Shown here: in pieces, positions 1-7,768 of the stretch | Numbering within the stretch: the first letter of the stretch is position 1 | How the letters are laid out: the number at the start of each line of letters is the position of its first letter | Source of the DNA: DATAXP01 sp963708675 | Lineage (GTDB): Bacteria; Planctomycetota; Planctomycetia; Pirellulales; PNKZ01 | Reading direction: 5' to 3' | Assembly (NCBI GenBank): GCA_963708675.1 | Contig: CAVPTO010000003.1 | Coordinates: forward strand, 3,224,001 to 3,288,000 | Length of the DNA stretch: 64,000 bases | The notes under the pieces: generated by a model | What the model was told of the DNA's origin: nothing | Databases searched by the model: none | Seen by the model: only the letters and a program-made list of their open reading frames with translations | Program-made: the position numbers and the translations under genes

Positions 1-635
1 ATCACGATGCGCGTTAGATGTGCGTCGTGGTCGTTGAGCAGACTGTAGAGCGCTCTCTCATCTTCTTCCGCCTCGAATTCGCTGCGCGGGCGTTCCTCGG
101 CAGATCGCACAGCGGTCTGAATGGCCAGAAGTTCCTGATCGACGACCGCAGCGGCGAGTTGAAGCGGGCGGCTCCATTGAGCTTGTTGATCGCGCGTGTT
201 GCGAAACTTGCGGATCAACTCCACGGTTAATTGAGCCTTCAGGGGATACTCATAGGCATCGGGCAAGTCGTCCGGGTCGGTGAACAAACTCGCCATGCTC
301 TCGAACGTCTCGCTCAGGTCGTAAACGGTCCGCAGATCGATGGTCACTTTTCCAAGGTCGTACCAAAGCGACTTGCCGTCGGAATAGAACGTCGGCGGCA
401 CGAACGTCGGGCCCGGCGAAGACACGTACAAGCCCGTGTCAAAAGCTTTCTCCACCGGGTCGCGACCAACGTCCGAGTCGGGCGGAGTGTCGTCCGGCTG
501 AAGCTTGCCGGTCTGAACGATGTCGCGGGCCAGCGACTTGATTTCCGAGCTGCTCGCCGATGGCTGAGCGAACGCCATGGTCGTCGAGATGACGCACAAG
601 ATCGACGCCACGGTCACGATACACGCCCGTCGCAT
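1..635 (-). CDS. Secreted protein of unknown function (3' end beyond window)
   Basis: An uninterrupted minus-strand reading frame begins at an ATG at 635 and runs off the window start, giving 211 codons of an incomplete gene. The first 23 residues look like a signal peptide (MRRAC, a hydrophobic core, then AFA before QPS), so the product is probably exported. The mature part is acidic, with a Pro-rich stretch around residues 45-80 and a helical, charged region after residue 130. I recognise no domain. GTG codons lie just upstream in frame, but the ATG places the signal peptide best. The next gene upstream (start 1918, end 761) is on the same strand about 125 bp away. Confidence 0.6.
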   Translation of the reverse strand, partial: MRRACIVTVASILCVISTTMAFAQPSASSSEIKSLARDIVQTGKLQPDDTPPDSDVGRDPVEKAFDTGLYVSSPGPTFVPPTFYSDGKSLWYDLGKVTIDLRTVYDLSETFESMASLFTDPDDLPDAYEYPLKAQLTVELIRKFRNTRDQQAQWSRPLQLAAAVVDQELLAIQTAVRSAEERPRSEFEAEEDERALYSLLNDHDAHLTRIV

Positions 636-760
636 GTCCACGCTCACCACGGTCACCCGTTCGATCGGGCTTCGTCACTCGTGCTCGACTGCGAACTTAG
701 TGTATGCCACCGGCGCGGCGGGCGTCCACGTTTTTTCGTAACGCGACGTGGCGTGATGGA

Positions 761-1918
761 TTATCGCAGCTTCGTATCGCCGGCATTCACGCGCACGGTA
801 CGCTCCGCCGGCGTCGGCAACCTTCGGGCCACCACAACGCCCGTCATGCGTCGACGCAACGGCTCGTCCATCGACGCGACCCACAGCTCGCAACCGTCGG
901 GCGTCAGATGGCAAACGTCGTCGAACGTCTGCTTCGACCGCGGCATCTCGCGATCGAGATCGACAAGAATGACGTTGGTGTTCGATCGGGCAACGTCACG
1001 CGCCACGGCGTTGTGTGCCGCCACGCCGGCGCTCACGCCTTCGACGCTGCCCCAAATCTCGATAGGCGTGCAATGACGACCGTAGTCGAGGTCGTGAGCA
1101 TTCATCCGCTCGTTGCTGTAGTCGCTCGGAATGTACGCGGCATACGTGGGCAACAGCACCTGCGCTCCGCGCTGACGCGCGAGCGCAACGATCTCTTCGA
1201 CGTTTGCGCGGAACGTGGCCGCCGTCTTCACGTCGGCGCCGTACTCGTACCACAGGTGATCGTCCGGCGCATGGCGAGGAATGTATCGGCCGAAGCAGCG
1301 AGCTTCGAGCACGCCGACCGCTGTGTATTCAAGCGTGTATGGAAAGACGCAATAGCGTAACTCGGGATGCGTCTTCAAACGTTCGATACGGTCGTACCAC
1401 GAGGCGTGCGTGTAGTCGGCACGAAACATCTCGGGCGGGCAGTTGTTCAGGCGCGTCTCGTTGATCGTCTCGTACACGACGACCAGGTCGAACTTCTGCT
1501 CGTCGAGCATGCGGTACTTGATCAGGCTGTCGCGGCTCGTGTGGCCACATGCAGCCAGGTTGAACACACGCACGCGGTGCTCGGTGAGTTGGCCGAGTCG
1601 CTTCCGCAGGTTCGCCTCGATCGTGCCGTACTCGTCGGTCAGCACCGATCCGCCGAGCAGCAACACGTCGAAGTATTCGTCGTCGCGCGTGATCGATTCG
1701 GTCAACACGCCGCTGGTGTTCAGCTCGGGATAGAACCGGCCTACCAGCACCTGGGAGGAGTCGAAGAACGGCACGTCGCAGAAGTAGGCCCAGTATCCGC
1801 GGGCGACGACTTCGAGAAGCACGGCGACGTAGAGCAACCAGAAGGCGGCCGAGACGCATCGGCGTGCCGGCGAGCGCTTGGGTTTCAACGCAGCCGCGGG
1901 CACGTCGTGGCGATCCAT
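761..1918 (-). CDS. Membrane-anchored SGNH-like hydrolase
   Basis: The 385-residue product has a short cytoplasmic N-terminus, one transmembrane helix at about residues 24-42 (FWLLYVAVLLEVVARGYW) and a large extracytoplasmic domain. It shows the SGNH pattern: a GGSV block near residue 90 in the place of the GDS box, an Asn-containing block (YETINETRLNN), and DVCHLTPDG near residue 340 for the catalytic Asp/His block. Such proteins often act on acyl groups of glycans or lipids. The start codon overlaps the lpxI stop as TGATG, so translation is probably coupled to lpxI, which suggests an envelope or lipid A role (inference). The substrate is unknown and GGS instead of GDS makes the family call moderate. 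Confidence 0.7.
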   Translation of the reverse strand: MDRHDVPAAALKPKRSPARRCVSAAFWLLYVAVLLEVVARGYWAYFCDVPFFDSSQVLVGRFYPELNTSGVLTESITRDDEYFDVLLLGGSVLTDEYGTIEANLRKRLGQLTEHRVRVFNLAACGHTSRDSLIKYRMLDEQKFDLVVVYETINETRLNNCPPEMFRADYTHASWYDRIERLKTHPELRYCVFPYTLEYTAVGVLEARCFGRYIPRHAPDDHLWYEYGADVKTAATFRANVEEIVALARQRGAQVLLPTYAAYIPSDYSNERMNAHDLDYGRHCTPIEIWGSVEGVSAGVAAHNAVARDVARSNTNVILVDLDREMPRSKQTFDDVCHLTPDGCELWVASMDEPLRRRMTGVVVARRLPTPAERTVRVNAGDTKLR

Positions 1919-2883
1919 CAGTCGTCCTCGGGTGGGACCTCGGGCGGAAATCGAGCGTCGCTGTTCAGCGACACAATCGACAACCGATGCTCGTTCGCGT
2001 ACTCGATCAACCGAGGTTCATCGAGAATAATCGTCCGCCCAGCCTCGATCGCCAGGCAGCTTGCGCCAGCACGGGTCATCGTCTCCAGCGTTCCGAGACC
2101 TATTGTCGGCACATCGAACCGCATGTCTTGATGCGGTTTGGCGACTTTAACGACGGTGAATCCGCCAGCACGGCAAAGCTGTCCCGCCCGCTCGATGCAC
2201 AAGTCCGTTCCTTCGATGGCCTCGACGGCAATCGTCGCCTGCCGTTTGATAGCGACGCTTTGTCCGATATCCATGCGACCCATCTCGCGAGCAATGTTCC
2301 AACCAAACTCGATGTCCTTGCGTTCGGCGGGTGTCGGGCCGCGGCGCGTGATCAGACCAAACTTCACGAGCAGCTCCGGAGCAAAGTCGGTGGCGGGACA
2401 AAAGGAGACGCCGCCCGAAGCAAACTCGTCGACGACGGCCATCAGCAACGTGTCGTCCTTGCGGTCCTTCTTTGCGAAAAAGAAGTGCTGAGCGAAACGA
2501 CGAAACGTCCGCCAGTCGGGCAGATGTTTCACCATCGCCCAGGGCTGAAACAGTTGGAACTTGTGAATCTTGCCAGCCATCGTCGCTTGTCGGACATCCC
2601 AACGACGAAAGCAGCGGACGGCGTAACCCAACCGGCCGACGCCAATCCAAGCGAACTCGCTGCAAATATCCGCCAGCGCCGGATCGGCATGACCTTTCAC
2701 GCCGAGTCCGCAAACTTCGTAACCTTGTTTGACGAGCGCTTCGGCAACGACGATCGGGTATCGCCCCCAACCGGCGAGCAGGCCGATGCGCGTCGATGTG
2801 CGCGAAGAGAGCCGATGAATCGGCTCTGCCAGCCTCGGAGATCGTGGAAGCGACGAGTAGTTCTTCGTCGCGGCAGAGTGCAT
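1918..2883 (-). CDS. lpxI: UDP-2,3-diacylglucosamine pyrophosphatase LpxI (DUF1009)
   Basis: This 321-residue protein matches the LpxI family, which hydrolyses UDP-2,3-diacylglucosamine to lipid X and UMP in lipid A synthesis and replaces LpxH in many bacteria. The N-terminal domain begins IGLLAGWGRYPIVVAEAL at about residue 28. The C-terminal domain carries family-typical stretches such as DIGQSVAIKR, EAIEGTD and DMRFDVPTIG followed by GLGTLETM. The frame is open far upstream, but the ATG at 2883 that overlaps the lpxD stop as TGATG is the natural start; everything upstream in this frame is the shadow of lpxD. Coupling to lpxD before it and to the SGNH gene after it supports one lipid A operon. 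Confidence 0.93.
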   Translation of the reverse strand: MHSAATKNYSSLPRSPRLAEPIHRLSSRTSTRIGLLAGWGRYPIVVAEALVKQGYEVCGLGVKGHADPALADICSEFAWIGVGRLGYAVRCFRRWDVRQATMAGKIHKFQLFQPWAMVKHLPDWRTFRRFAQHFFFAKKDRKDDTLLMAVVDEFASGGVSFCPATDFAPELLVKFGLITRRGPTPAERKDIEFGWNIAREMGRMDIGQSVAIKRQATIAVEAIEGTDLCIERAGQLCRAGGFTVVKVAKPHQDMRFDVPTIGLGTLETMTRAGASCLAIEAGRTIILDEPRLIEYANEHRLSIVSLNSDARFPPEVPPEDD

Positions 2884-3947
2884 CAGGCGGCCGCCTGCCC
2901 GGGGTTCGGGCGCTGTTGTGCTTGCAGCATCGCAACCGCGGCCTTGAGCGCTTTGATCTGCGCTCGCAGCTCGGGCAAGCGATTGTAGATGGCGATCGAT
3001 TGCATCTCTTCGCGAGCCGGGCTGGCGGGCGTGCCGAACATCTGCTCGTCGTCGGCCACGTCGCGGCTGATGCCCGCCTGCGCGGCCAACATCGCGCGAT
3101 GGCCAATGTGCACGTGGTCGCGCACTCCGACCTGGCCGGCCATCACCACGTAATCGCCCGTCGTGCAACTGCCGGCCAACCCGACTTGCGAGCAGAGCAA
3201 GTTGTGTCGTCCGATCTGGCAGTTGTGCCCGATCTGCACCTGGTTGTCGATCTTCGTGCCTTGGCCGATAACGGTCGGACCATAGACGCCACGATCGATC
3301 GTCGTGCACGCGCCGAGTTCAACATCCTCGCCGATCTCGACATACCCAAGTTGCGCCGAGAGCTGATGCTTGCCCTCGACGGTCTTGTAACCGAAGCCGT
3401 AAGCGCCGATCACGCAACCTGCGTGAATGATCGCGCCCGAGCCGATGACCGTGTGCTCGTAGAGCACAACGTTCGGGAAGATCGTGACGTTATTGCCGAT
3501 CGTCGTGTGCGGCAGGATGTGTACGCCGCCGTGGATCACGGTGCGCGAGCCGATCGTCACGTGATCGCCGATGACGGCGCCGGGGAGGATGGTGGCGTCG
3601 TCGGCAATGGTCGCCGTGGAGCTGACGATCGTGTGCGGGTGAATGCCGGGCGCGGGTCGCGCGAGCGGCGGACGGAAATGCGTGACGATGCACGTGAAGG
3701 CGGCGTGCACGTCGCCTACTTGAATGGCGGGGATGCTGGGCGTGAACCCGCGCGGCACGACGGCGGCGCTGGCTTCGCTGGTCGAAAGACGCTTCGCCTT
3801 GTCGGCATTGTCGGCCAGCGTGATGTCGCCGGTGCGGGCGATTCCCAACGGCGCGGCGCCCACGATTCGGGTTCGTCCGTCGCCGACGACAGTGCCGCCG
3901 ACCCAAGCCGCCAGTTCTGCAAGGTTGCGTGTCACGGGTGCGTGCAT
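2883..3947 (-). CDS. lpxD: UDP-3-O-acylglucosamine N-acyltransferase LpxD
   Basis: The 354-residue protein transfers a hydroxyacyl chain to the amino group of UDP-3-O-acylglucosamine, the third step of lipid A synthesis. It has an N-terminal uridine-binding domain (residues 1-100), then a left-handed beta helix of hexapeptide repeats (about 105-305: TIVSST, ATIADD, AVIGDH and so on), and a C-terminal helix rich in Ala and Gln. The family motif AYGFGY is at about residue 182, and the probable catalytic His is H241 in QIGHNCQIG. Length is normal for LpxD. It is the first gene of the lpxD-lpxI-SGNH operon. Confidence 0.95.
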   Translation of the reverse strand: MHAPVTRNLAELAAWVGGTVVGDGRTRIVGAAPLGIARTGDITLADNADKAKRLSTSEASAAVVPRGFTPSIPAIQVGDVHAAFTCIVTHFRPPLARPAPGIHPHTIVSSTATIADDATILPGAVIGDHVTIGSRTVIHGGVHILPHTTIGNNVTIFPNVVLYEHTVIGSGAIIHAGCVIGAYGFGYKTVEGKHQLSAQLGYVEIGEDVELGACTTIDRGVYGPTVIGQGTKIDNQVQIGHNCQIGRHNLLCSQVGLAGSCTTGDYVVMAGQVGVRDHVHIGHRAMLAAQAGISRDVADDEQMFGTPASPAREEMQSIAIYNRLPELRAQIKALKAAVAMLQAQQRPNPGQAAA

Positions 3948-4256
3948 CCTTTCACGTCACGGATCGGTCTGGCCGAACGTGCCCCTCCGGTAGCCCAGGA
4001 ATCTGAGCGGGGCGAATGCTATCGACGAGCGGTCACGGCGACAAGATCAACCAACGTCGTTTGCTCTCTTGCCCCCAGTGAATGCACCGCGCTCGGCGCG
4101 GGTCTCTGACCCCGCCGCCGATGCCGACTTGTCGCGTGCCATCGCCGCTTGCGGTTTCGCGCTTCAATCCGTGAAAGCGCGAAACCGCAAGCGGATGTGA
4201 AGAATTGCGTATCGGAATCACCCGATGACCCGAAGGGGCACATAGCACGGCGGGTG
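3948..4256. other. Intergenic region before lpxD, no gene seen
   Basis: These 309 bases between the transglutaminase lipoprotein stop and the lpxD start hold no convincing reading frame. The half nearest lpxD should contain its promoter, but I see no clear core elements. A GC-rich dyad (GGCGCGGGTCTCTGACCCCGCC) lies around 4095-4118, and a long perfect palindrome follows at 4145-4194. Confidence 0.5.
4145..4194. repeat. Palindrome, family C (CGCTTGCGGTTTCGCGC core)
   Basis: Two perfectly complementary 20-base arms (4145-4164 and 4175-4194) flank a 10-base loop. The arm core CGCTTGCGGTTTCGCGC recurs at 28403-28422 (half site), at 34561-34610 and inside the terminal-repeat element at 61049-61187, so this is an interspersed REP-like family. 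It lies just downstream of the transglutaminase gene's neighbour and upstream of lpxD. Confidence 0.85.
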
Positions 4257-5801
4257 CTATCGCTCCACTTCCGCAACGTCGATCTTCAAGCGCCCCAACA
4301 CCTGGGCGACGCTCAAAAAGCTGCCGAGGCCTTCGCCTTCGGCGAGGCTCGAGTCGGCGAGCTTGAGATGCCCCGCGCCGATGCCGCCGGCGCCGAGCGT
4401 GGCGTCCATCGGAATCCACCGACCTGGATTTGACTGATCGCCGACGTAAATCTCGGTCCACATGTGAAAGCCCATCGCGGGCGGATGGCCGATGTAGACC
4501 AAGCCCAACGCGACGCGCGAAGGCAGCCCTCGCGCACGAGCCACCGCCGCCAGCAAGACGGCATGCTCGGTGCAATCCCCTTCGAGCGACTTCGCCACCT
4601 CGGCCGCGCTCGCCAAAGCCTGCGAGAAGTTCTTCGCGCGAATCTTGCGGTGCACGAGCGCTTCGAGCGATTTCGCCGTGGCCCAGGCGTCGCCGTTGGA
4701 ACCACCCACCTCGGCGGCAAGCGCCATGACCGCGGGGTCGTCGCTCTGAATCATCGCGCTGGGATTGCGATCGGCATCGGTCGGCGGAACGGCAGGAAGT
4801 CCGTCGATCAGCGGCGAATCGGGTCGCAACGCCCGCACGGTCACTTCGGCCTCGTGCGGCCCGAGGAGGCGGACTTGCTGCGATTGCCCGGTGGCGAAGG
4901 CGCGGGCCGGGTCGCCGCCGGCGAGCGTGACCTTGTAGCGGATTCGCTTCGCGTGATGTGGGTCGTCGAGCGGGGCCGAGAGCTTCACAAGCGTCGCGTC
5001 GCCGAGGTCGAACGTCGGCGACGACGGCTGACCGAGGGCGGCATCGCGCGTCGTGCGATAACCGGTCTGATCGAACGCGTCGATGCGGTTCTTCAGCACC
5101 TCGCCGCTGCGATCGCACCAAAGCGTCGAGTCGATCGGCGGCGAGCCTGAAACGGCCGTGGTTGCGTCGATGCGCAGCAGTTCGTACGTGCCGGTCAGCA
5201 ACTCGGTCGGCTCGAAGTTTTTGGCGCCGAGCGTCGTCGTTGCCGGTTGATTGATCACGGGCCACAGCGATTCGATGCTGCGCGTCTCGCCGGGCTTCAT
5301 CGGCGATTGCGCGAGACTTTGATCGACCGCGTTGAACCCGCCGAGCTTCACCGCCTCGGGCAGCGGCACCTTCGTTTCGCGTCCGCCGTCGGTCGCTTGT
5401 TTGCCGTCAGTGCTGATGACGAGTTCGCCCGGCTCGAAGCTGCCGCGCACGGTTTGCGGCGTGGGTCCGAGACGCGTCGTGCATTCGAACCGCACGAGCG
5501 CGCCGTCGAGCGTCTCCCAGTCGATGCATTCGATGTGCATCGACGTGACTTGCCCGAAGCGCTTCACCGTCAGATCGGTTTCGCCGACGACTTTCACCAG
5601 CCGTCGCCCACCGTCGGTGACGACCGTTTGCGTGGTGTGGCCGTAGCCGACCTTGGAACCTTGCATCGTGTACACGTCCCACGTGTCGCGATCGGCAGGC
5701 TCGGCGACGGACGACTTCGGCGCGCATCCGGCCAACGGCACGAGCGCGCACAGCATCAACACTAGGTTGAAAGGAATGGCATGTGATGTCATGCGATACA
5801 T
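4257..5801 (-). CDS. Lipoprotein with transglutaminase-like domain
   Basis: The product is about 514 residues from MYRMTSHA, or 511 from the second ATG at 5792. A lipobox LAGC near residue 26 predicts an envelope lipoprotein. The C-terminal third is a transglutaminase/protease-like fold with the expected triad: Cys in EGDCTEHAVLLAA, His in GFHMWTEIYV and Asp in WIPMDATLG. The N-terminal region resembles the beta-rich parts found before such domains in bacteria. Such proteins may be cysteine proteases or cross-linkers; the substrate is unknown. The frame is open up to 6236, but that part crosses a 28-bp perfect palindrome and is not plausible protein, so I place the start at the signal sequence. 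Confidence 0.8.
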   Translation of the reverse strand: MYRMTSHAIPFNLVLMLCALVPLAGCAPKSSVAEPADRDTWDVYTMQGSKVGYGHTTQTVVTDGGRRLVKVVGETDLTVKRFGQVTSMHIECIDWETLDGALVRFECTTRLGPTPQTVRGSFEPGELVISTDGKQATDGGRETKVPLPEAVKLGGFNAVDQSLAQSPMKPGETRSIESLWPVINQPATTTLGAKNFEPTELLTGTYELLRIDATTAVSGSPPIDSTLWCDRSGEVLKNRIDAFDQTGYRTTRDAALGQPSSPTFDLGDATLVKLSAPLDDPHHAKRIRYKVTLAGGDPARAFATGQSQQVRLLGPHEAEVTVRALRPDSPLIDGLPAVPPTDADRNPSAMIQSDDPAVMALAAEVGGSNGDAWATAKSLEALVHRKIRAKNFSQALASAAEVAKSLEGDCTEHAVLLAAVARARGLPSRVALGLVYIGHPPAMGFHMWTEIYVGDQSNPGRWIPMDATLGAGGIGAGHLKLADSSLAEGEGLGSFLSVAQVLGRLKIDVAEVER

Positions 5802-6427
5802 TCTACCGCCCGACCGCGTGCTGGTATCGGCGCTAGCGTTATTTCGCGTGGTGGTTAGCCGCGACGCGCCAGCGGAGCGCGTTCGGGTGGTGCGCAGGGC
5901 GCGCTCCGCTGGCGCGTCGCGGCTAACCATCGCAATCAAATCGCGAAACGTGCCACCAACACCATGCGCGAACGACCGGCCGCCGAGGCACGTATTGTCA
6001 GGAGCGGCGCAACTCGCTTTCAGGCGAAATGTCCAACGTTCGCGAGACGACGATTCTTCTGACGGCACAGCTTGCTTGCGCGCCAGTCTTTGTCTGAGCC
6101 GACATGGAATTCGGCAACCTTTTTCCTGGCCCTGGCCTTGGGCAAAAAGCAGGGTGCTAGAGTTTGCTTGTGGCCCCAAGCCTGGACGCTCGGGGATCGA
6201 AAATCGACGAAGTTGCTGAACACCGCCGGCCATCAAGGCCAGCGAGCTTCACACCTCGGGCGATTTGACAGTAGGGATTGCTCCGAACGTGCCGTCCGTA
6301 GCGACAGGCCGCCGAGGGCGAGGGAGCGTCTAGGGCGAATCGCCGACGACGGCTGGCAAGTGTGACGTAACGTTGCGTGCGGATCGAGGCAATGTGCCCC
6401 GGTCGACGCCAGCCAATAGGTGCAGGC
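5802..6427. other. Intergenic region between divergent genes
   Basis: This 626-base gap separates the divergent lipoprotein gene and the gene at 6428. It contains the long palindrome at 5853-5928. The remainder (about 5940-6420) has only short overlapping frames with no recognisable protein. It should contain promoters for both neighbours, but none stands out. Confidence 0.5.
5853..5928. repeat. Long perfect palindrome, family B
   Basis: A perfect 28-bp inverted repeat has arms at 5853-5880 and 5901-5928 and a 20-base loop. The arm begins GGTTAGCCGCGACGCGCCAG. The same 28-base arm occurs once, unpaired, at 15944-15971, and a diverged paired copy lies at 32787-32834. This is an interspersed palindrome family placed between genes. 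The DNA could form a very stable cruciform or RNA hairpin. Confidence 0.9.
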
Positions 6428-7165
6428 ATGGGCTTTTTGAAGCGATTCTTTCGTAATGTTTTCCGTGACGGCAAGACCGTTGTCGGATCGAGCAGCTTCG
6501 AACGCTTAAGCGAAGAAGAACTCGAAACGCATCTGGGGATTGTCCGCTACGGTGACTTCGTGCTCACCGATGCCGTGCGCCCGTCGTACGACCTGCAAGT
6601 CGTGCCGACGCAAGGTTATCGGCATGATGTGTATCGCGACGAGCAAAGCCGCACCACGGTGCCGGTGCTGATGGCTTCGGCCACCAGCCAATGCTTGTTC
6701 GACGTGTTTCTCGAGTTGGTCGAGCCGCTGGGAACCGAAGTCGACGTGGTGCTCGAGACCAGTCACCACCGCGAAGGTCGTGGTCACACAGACTTGTATC
6801 GCGAGCACATCGACATGCCAGTGCTCAAGAGTGTGCTGTGCGACTACGAAGATTTGTTGACCGATGATGGCTGCACGGGCATTGCAGTTTTGAATCCCGG
6901 CATTCCGTTGGAAGTGCAGTTCGACGAACACAAGTTGCTGATCGTTTATGGTCAGAACCTGAAGCCGTTCGAAGAGATCTTCCGGCAGCACAACATTCCT
7001 TGCCGCGATCACATGAAGTTCATCACCGAGGCCGAGCACGTTCACTCGTCGAGCGATCAGTTCTACGAACGCTTTGACGAGTTGAAGATGCGGCTTGGTA
7101 TGGACGACTACGGCGCTGCTGCCAGCCATGAGCGCGGCGACGAGCAGTGGGGCGCGTTGGCGTAG
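6428..7165 (+). CDS. Conserved-looking cytoplasmic protein, unknown function
   Basis: The 245-residue protein starts at MGFLKRFF; an in-frame ATG at 6377 would add 17 unlikely residues. It is acidic, lacks signal or membrane segments, and has an N-terminal basic amphipathic stretch (FLKRFFRNVFRDGK) that could contact membrane or nucleic acid. The body reads like a mixed alpha/beta fold (GTEVDVVLETSHH, DDGCTGIAVLNP, HKLLIVYGQNLKPFEEIF). I do not recognise the family. The gene stands alone on the plus strand, with the next gene 108 bp downstream beyond a repeat. Confidence 0.7.
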   Translation: MGFLKRFFRNVFRDGKTVVGSSSFERLSEEELETHLGIVRYGDFVLTDAVRPSYDLQVVPTQGYRHDVYRDEQSRTTVPVLMASATSQCLFDVFLELVEPLGTEVDVVLETSHHREGRGHTDLYREHIDMPVLKSVLCDYEDLLTDDGCTGIAVLNPGIPLEVQFDEHKLLIVYGQNLKPFEEIFRQHNIPCRDHMKFITEAEHVHSSSDQFYERFDELKMRLGMDDYGAAASHERGDEQWGALA

Positions 7166-7218
7166 AGTCTGCTGCCGAATGAGGGCGGGTTGCAATAGAA
7201 GGCGGTTCACAATTCAAC

Positions 7219-7263
7219 CCGCCCTCATCCGCCCTTCGGGCACCTTCTCCCGAAGGGAGAAGG
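7219..7263. repeat. Family A repeat (CTTCTCCCGAAGGGAGAAG)
   Basis: The stretch contains CCCGCCCTCATCCGCCCTTC and the dyad CTTCTCCCGAAGGGAGAAG. Related elements occur at 13136-13261, inside valS (17747-18110) and at 55446-55573. The right arm lies just before the start at 7274 and its AGAAGG may serve as a ribosome-binding site. Confidence 0.75.
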
Positions 7264-7273
7264 ATTACGATTC

Positions 7274-7723
7274 ATGCCGTACTCGCACACTCAATACGGC
7301 TATCTGCATTGGGTCGTCGGCTCGCCCGCCATCTTCTGCACGGCGATTGGCATCTGGCAATGGATGAACGGTGACACAAAACAGGCGTGGCCGATGTTCG
7401 CCGTCGCCGTTCTCGCGGCGGTCATGTCGCAGGGATTCCGCCACCTGACGATCACCGATGAAGGCGATCGTTTGCTGTTGGCTTACGGTCCGCTTCCGTT
7501 CGGTTGGAAGCGCCTGAAGTACGCGGGCCTGCAAAGTGCCGAGGCCGGCCGCACCACGGTCTTCGACGGCTGGGGGATGCACTACCGTCTCGGCCGCGGC
7601 TGGACGTACAACTTGTGGGGCCGCGATTGCGTCGTGCTGCGATACCGCTGGACGACCGTGCGCGTCGGCACGGATGATGTCGCTGGCTTGCTGGCGATGG
7701 TGCAGAGCAAGATCGAGGCGTGA
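7274..7723 (+). CDS. Small membrane protein, PH-like fold possible
   Basis: This 149-residue protein has two hydrophobic helices near the N-terminus (about 12-30 and 39-55: FAVAVLAAVMSQGF), followed by a soluble domain of short beta strands (LTITDEGDRLLLAYGPL, GWTYNLWGRDCVVLRY) and a terminal helix (DVAGLLAMVQSKIEA). The arrangement resembles small bacterial PH-like membrane proteins, but I infer this from pattern only. AGAAGG 9 bases before the ATG supports the start. No functional partner is evident. Confidence 0.65.
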   Translation: MPYSHTQYGYLHWVVGSPAIFCTAIGIWQWMNGDTKQAWPMFAVAVLAAVMSQGFRHLTITDEGDRLLLAYGPLPFGWKRLKYAGLQSAEAGRTTVFDGWGMHYRLGRGWTYNLWGRDCVVLRYRWTTVRVGTDDVAGLLAMVQSKIEA

Positions 7724-7768
7724 CGGCTGCTGCCGTGTACTTAGTACAAAGTACTCAGTACTCCCGCC

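Noticed and set aside
7219..7263. Rho-independent terminators at the family A dyads
   Set aside because: These hairpins lack a following T run and recur in many contexts, including inside valS, so they are repeats rather than dedicated terminators.
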